7,696 bases of DNA. Origin: an archaeon. Lineage in GTDB: Archaea; B1Sed10-29; WALL01. Positions 5,556 to 7,696 of the stretch are shown here, one piece after another. Made by a program: the position numbers and the translations under genes. The notes under the pieces are model-generated. The model saw nothing but the letters and a program-made list of their open reading frames with translations. It was not told where the DNA came from and did no database searches. The stretch's first letter is position 1; every line of letters begins with the position of its first letter. Location of the stretch: assembly GCA_030592525.1 (NCBI GenBank), contig JAUVIW010000045.1:1-7696 (forward strand), given 5' to 3'.

Positions 5556-5576
5556 GCTATGCCCTTTACTTATTGA

Positions 5577-6215
5577 ATGGAGACTATCGGCTCGTTTGAC
5601 GAATTCAAGAGGCGCCTGCCTTCGGGCTCTGAGCACTCTTTTCCCGAGCGCCAGAGGGCCCTGGAAACATACCTCTCCTTCGGCGGAATCGTCAAGGCCG
5701 ACTTTTCCCACGGCTTCCCTTCCATAGCCTACCCCACCAAGTCCCGCATCGAGGGCCAAATCACCACTACCTCTGATAAGCTCTCGCGCCTTGAGTCCCA
5801 GCTCCGTGAGTGGGACAAGCGCAGTGCCCACCTGAAGACAAACAAGGTGGGCGACTATGTCCTTCGTTTCGCTGACCCGTTGTTCTGGGAGCACCAGGCC
5901 AAGCTCTTGTCAGACCCGGAGTACAAAGAAACCTACAACCTGGTCGCCCCGCCAATGCACTTGGTGCACCGCAAGGAGTGGCGCAAGCGCCTTGGCATGT
6001 TCATCCGCTCCAAGGAGTACCGCCTGCGCTTGCATGAGGCGCGCACTTCCGAGATTGGCAGGAAGCGCCCGCCGATGCGCGAGGAGGTCGAGGCGCGCCT
6101 GGACTTCAACCGCCAGACAGCAAAGCGCGAGCGCGATAAATTATCCGAGAAAAAAGATACTTTGGATTCGATGCTGTCCGCTCTCAGAGTAATGCTGGCC
6201 TGGACCGCGAAGTGA
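5577..6215 (+). CDS. Charged, coiled-coil-like cytoplasmic protein of unknown function
   Basis: I do not recognise this family. The product is 212 aa, very rich in Arg, Lys and Glu, without Cys, signal peptide or membrane segment. Two stretches look like amphipathic or coiled-coil helices: about 56-86 (SRIEGQITTTSDKLSRLESQ onward) and about 165-207 (REEVEARLDFNRQTAKRERD onward). Between them lies a region with aromatic residues (DYVLRFADPLFWEHQAK; VAPPMHLVHRKEWRKRLGMF) that may be a small folded module. No catalytic motif is evident. The start is the ATG at 5577, preceded directly by an in-frame stop and with no Shine-Dalgarno; a TATA-like box about 26 nt upstream suggests a leaderless mRNA. 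Serine is mostly TCC and arginine CGC, as in the other plus-strand gene. It ends 1 nt before the stop codon of the convergent antiporter gene. The ORF spans the whole interval; the antisense frame over its first half lacks comparable features. Confidence 0.82.
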   Translation: METIGSFDEFKRRLPSGSEHSFPERQRALETYLSFGGIVKADFSHGFPSIAYPTKSRIEGQITTTSDKLSRLESQLREWDKRSAHLKTNKVGDYVLRFADPLFWEHQAKLLSDPEYKETYNLVAPPMHLVHRKEWRKRLGMFIRSKEYRLRLHEARTSEIGRKRPPMREEVEARLDFNRQTAKRERDKLSEKKDTLDSMLSALRVMLAWTAK

Positions 6216-6222
6216 GTCACTT
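6210..6222. repeat. 13-bp inverted repeat spanning two convergent stop codons
   Basis: AAGTGAGTCACTT has perfect 6-bp arms around one central G. The plus-strand gene ends AAG TGA (6210-6215) and the antiporter ends AAG TGA on the minus strand (6222-6217), so both end Lys-stop. Stop codons are separated by a single base. Confidence 0.9.
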
Positions 6223-7647
6223 ATTGTTCTTGGTCGCAATCTTTTTCGCGCGAGCTGCTTCTTTCTTTGCTTCGCGCTCGGCTCTCTTCACGACTTCTTC
6301 TGCTGCCTCGTCTGCTTCCTTCGCGACTTCTTCGGCCTTGTGCTTGGCTTCCTTCTTTATTTCCTCTGCCTTCTTGGTCGCTTCCTTTGTCGCCACTTGT
6401 GCCTTGTGCTGTGCTTCAGCCGCGCTCTTTTTGGCTTCCTTTATCTCTTCTTTTTCGGCGCCTTCTTTTCCGCTGCGCCCCATCACGAACACACCAATCG
6501 TCGTGACAAGCACTGTCCCGATAATCACCGTGAACACGACGTCCATGAACCCGTTCGTTCCGGGCACCCCTTTGGTGACAACGAGGTTGGCAAGCACTGC
6601 TGCCGCGAGCCCCCTTGGCAGCATGACGTACATGAGCCGCTTGTCAAAGAGTGGGAACCCTTTTGGCATTGTGAGGTGGACTGCGCCAACCCTCGCTGCC
6701 ATTGCGCCTATCACGAGTATGATCCCCATCACGATGAAGACCCAGTCCGTGAGCGACACCAGGAGCCCCAGGTACACAAAGAAGAACGTCCTTACGAGGA
6801 AGCTCATCAGCGAGTGCAGGCTCTTCGCGTCGTCACTGAGCTCGAATACGCTTCGCCCGTACCTGAACATCCCCATGACTGCCTTGCCGTTCGCGAGCAC
6901 GACGCCGAACATGAGGCACGCTATCGCGCCACTCCCGCCGATTGTTTCCACAGTGGCATAGAGCAGGAACAGCATCGCGAGCGTTATCACGTAAGAGAAC
7001 TCTATCTTGTCGTACTTCTTGAGCATGGGCAGCCAGAGCATCCCGCCTATGAGCCCGACAACCATTCCCACTGAGAACGCGCTTGCGAGCACTTGTGCCG
7101 ACTCAACTATTGACCCTCCGCCTGTAATCATCTGTATGAGCGCGATGACCGTAACAATGCAGAGCACGTCCGTGACCGCGCTTTCAAGCGAGAGTATAAT
7201 CGGCGTGCTTTTTCCCGCGTTCCTTAGCCGCGACACAATAGGTATCACCATTGGGCTGCTCGTGCCGCCGATTATTGCGCCCATGAGCATGCCTATCATC
7301 GGGTCAAACCCGAGTATTGTGAGCACTACTGTCGTAATAGCCACGGTCAGCAAAAAGTTCGTTGCTGACAGCATAACGCCGAGCGGCGCCTCGCGCAGCA
7401 GCTTGTACAGGTCCATATGGATCCCGCCGTCGAATAGTATGATGATAAGCGCTATTCCCCCGAATATGGGTGACACGGCCTGCATGACGCCTGGCTCCAC
7501 GAGCTGGAGCACGGGCCCTATGAGCAGCCCAAAGAGTAATAGCCAAATAACGCTGGGTATGTCCGTTCTCTTGAACATGACCTCCCCAATAAACCCAATA
7601 ATGATTGTCACCGCGATGAGCGCCATCGCAAGTATCACGTCTGCCAT
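6217..7647 (-). CDS. Cation:proton antiporter (CPA superfamily, NhaP-like) with 11-mer repeat tail
   Basis: The protein is 476 aa. Residues 1-391 form about 12-13 membrane helices of the Na+(K+)/H+ antiporter fold. Landmarks are LLFGLLIGP at 36-44, FDGGIHMDL at 72-80, GGTSSPMVIP at 127-136, LESAVTD at 154-160 and LPRGLAAAVLA at 343-353. The ion-binding dipeptide, Asn-Asp or Asp-Asp in most characterised members, is Thr159-Asp160 here. One acidic residue is kept, so electroneutral exchange is plausible but not shown. Residues 392-476 form a cytoplasmic tail of Ala, Lys and Glu, containing six 11-residue repeats (403-468). Known role of the family: exchange of Na+ or K+ for H+ in pH and salt homeostasis. 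No well-spaced Shine-Dalgarno is seen; a TATA box about 26 nt before the ATG suggests a leaderless mRNA. It has no operon partner in the window. Family is secure; ion specificity is unknown. Confidence 0.93.
   Translation of the reverse strand: MADVILAMALIAVTIIIGFIGEVMFKRTDIPSVIWLLLFGLLIGPVLQLVEPGVMQAVSPIFGGIALIIILFDGGIHMDLYKLLREAPLGVMLSATNFLLTVAITTVVLTILGFDPMIGMLMGAIIGGTSSPMVIPIVSRLRNAGKSTPIILSLESAVTDVLCIVTVIALIQMITGGGSIVESAQVLASAFSVGMVVGLIGGMLWLPMLKKYDKIEFSYVITLAMLFLLYATVETIGGSGAIACLMFGVVLANGKAVMGMFRYGRSVFELSDDAKSLHSLMSFLVRTFFFVYLGLLVSLTDWVFIVMGIILVIGAMAARVGAVHLTMPKGFPLFDKRLMYVMLPRGLAAAVLANLVVTKGVPGTNGFMDVVFTVIIGTVLVTTIGVFVMGRSGKEGAEKEEIKEAKKSAAEAQHKAQVATKEATKKAEEIKKEAKHKAEEVAKEADEAAEEVVKRAEREAKKEAARAKKIATKNNK
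6244..6441 (-). repeat. Six tandem 33-nt units encoding hendecad (11-aa) repeats
   Basis: Antiporter residues 403-468 divide without gaps into six 11-mers: KEAKKSAAEAQ, HKAQVATKEAT, KKAEEIKKEAK, HKAEEVAKEAD, EAAEEVVKRAE, REAKKEAARAK. Ala is invariant at positions 3 and 10 of all six; position 8 is Lys or Ala. This gives a regular nonpolar stripe on one long helix. Hendecads of this type occur in LEA-like and apolipoprotein-like amphipathic helices and in right-handed coiled coils. At DNA level the units have diverged but keep recurrent GCTTCC-like blocks, making the plus strand strongly pyrimidine-rich here. Confidence 0.85.
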
Positions 7648-7668
7648 GCCCCTTCATTATCAGCCGGC

Positions 7669-7676
7669 ATTTAAGA
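7669..7676 (-). promoter_or_regulatory. Putative TATA box of the antiporter gene
   Basis: TCTTAAAT on the minus strand is centred about 26 nt before the ATG at 7647, which places initiation at the start codon itself. The absence of a properly spaced Shine-Dalgarno (only GGGG directly next to the ATG) fits a leaderless transcript. Confidence 0.45.
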
Positions 7677-7696
7677 GCCTTTTCCCTGCTCTCGGC

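Noticed and set aside
5514..5894. 126-codon minus-strand frame opposite the plus-strand gene at 5577
   Set aside because: No recognisable features; it covers the divergent promoter gap and only half of the opposing gene. The plus-strand frame fills the whole interval and has a fitting promoter and a codon pattern shared with the other plus gene.
6240..6470. Pyrimidine-rich plus-strand tract as a structural DNA element
   Set aside because: The bias is explained by Lys, Glu and Ala codons of the repeat tail on the minus strand; nothing beyond coding is required.
6212..7074. Long plus-strand open frames (249 and 244 codons) opposite the antiporter
   Set aside because: The Phe/Ala/Ser-rich translation is the complement of the Lys/Glu/Ala repeat tail and membrane helices. 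The minus-strand frame has clear family motifs, so these are shadows.
1..7696. CRISPR arrays, tRNA or rRNA genes, insertion sequences, toxin-antitoxin or defence genes
   Set aside because: No direct-repeat array with spacers, no tRNA-like fold, no transposase or integrase motif and no defence-type domain was seen on either strand; almost every base belongs to one of the nine genes.

Overview
The window looks like chromosomal DNA from an archaeon. The evidence is a KH-domain beta-CASP RNase (aCPSF1/FttA), a single-polypeptide proteasome beta subunit, a homomeric NAC protein with a C-terminal UBA, a long SlyD-type FKBP, GGTGA-type Shine-Dalgarno sites and TTTAAA-like TATA boxes. The exact lineage cannot be fixed from sequence reading alone; a euryarchaeal or DPANN-type genome fits. 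Coding density is very high: nine genes, no intergenic gap above about 95 bp, and no RNA gene, insertion sequence, integrase or CRISPR array.

Layout. On the minus strand, reading from right to left, positions 3629-1 hold an FKBP peptidyl-prolyl isomerase, the proteasome beta subunit (psmB, with its own TATA box inside a 16-bp palindrome), aCPSF1, and the start of a translin-family protein that runs off the left edge. The last three probably form one operon. At 3723-4790 a plus-strand gene encodes an unrecognised membrane-anchored extracytoplasmic protein. It converges on a minus-strand pair at 5512-4779: an unrecognised basic 133-aa protein and NAC, translationally coupled because the stop codon of the first lies inside the ribosome binding site of the second. 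A second plus-strand orphan (5577-6215, charged, coiled-coil-like) then converges on a cation:proton antiporter (7647-6217) with an unusual tail of six 11-residue repeats.

The recognisable genes form a protein and RNA quality-control neighbourhood: co-translational chaperoning (NAC), folding (FKBP), degradation (proteasome), and RNA 3'-end formation and decay (aCPSF1, probably translin). The two plus-strand genes are the unknowns, and they use different synonymous codons from the minus-strand genes.

I do not see a convincing new multi-gene system. The most unusual signals are: (i) both convergent gene ends sit in perfect or near-perfect palindromes, so the facing genes share terminal codons (Ser-Leu-Gln-stop on both strands at one, Lys-stop on both at the other); (ii) the hendecad tail of the antiporter; (iii) single TATA-like elements placed to serve divergent gene pairs; (iv) an uncharacterised protein tightly coupled to NAC.
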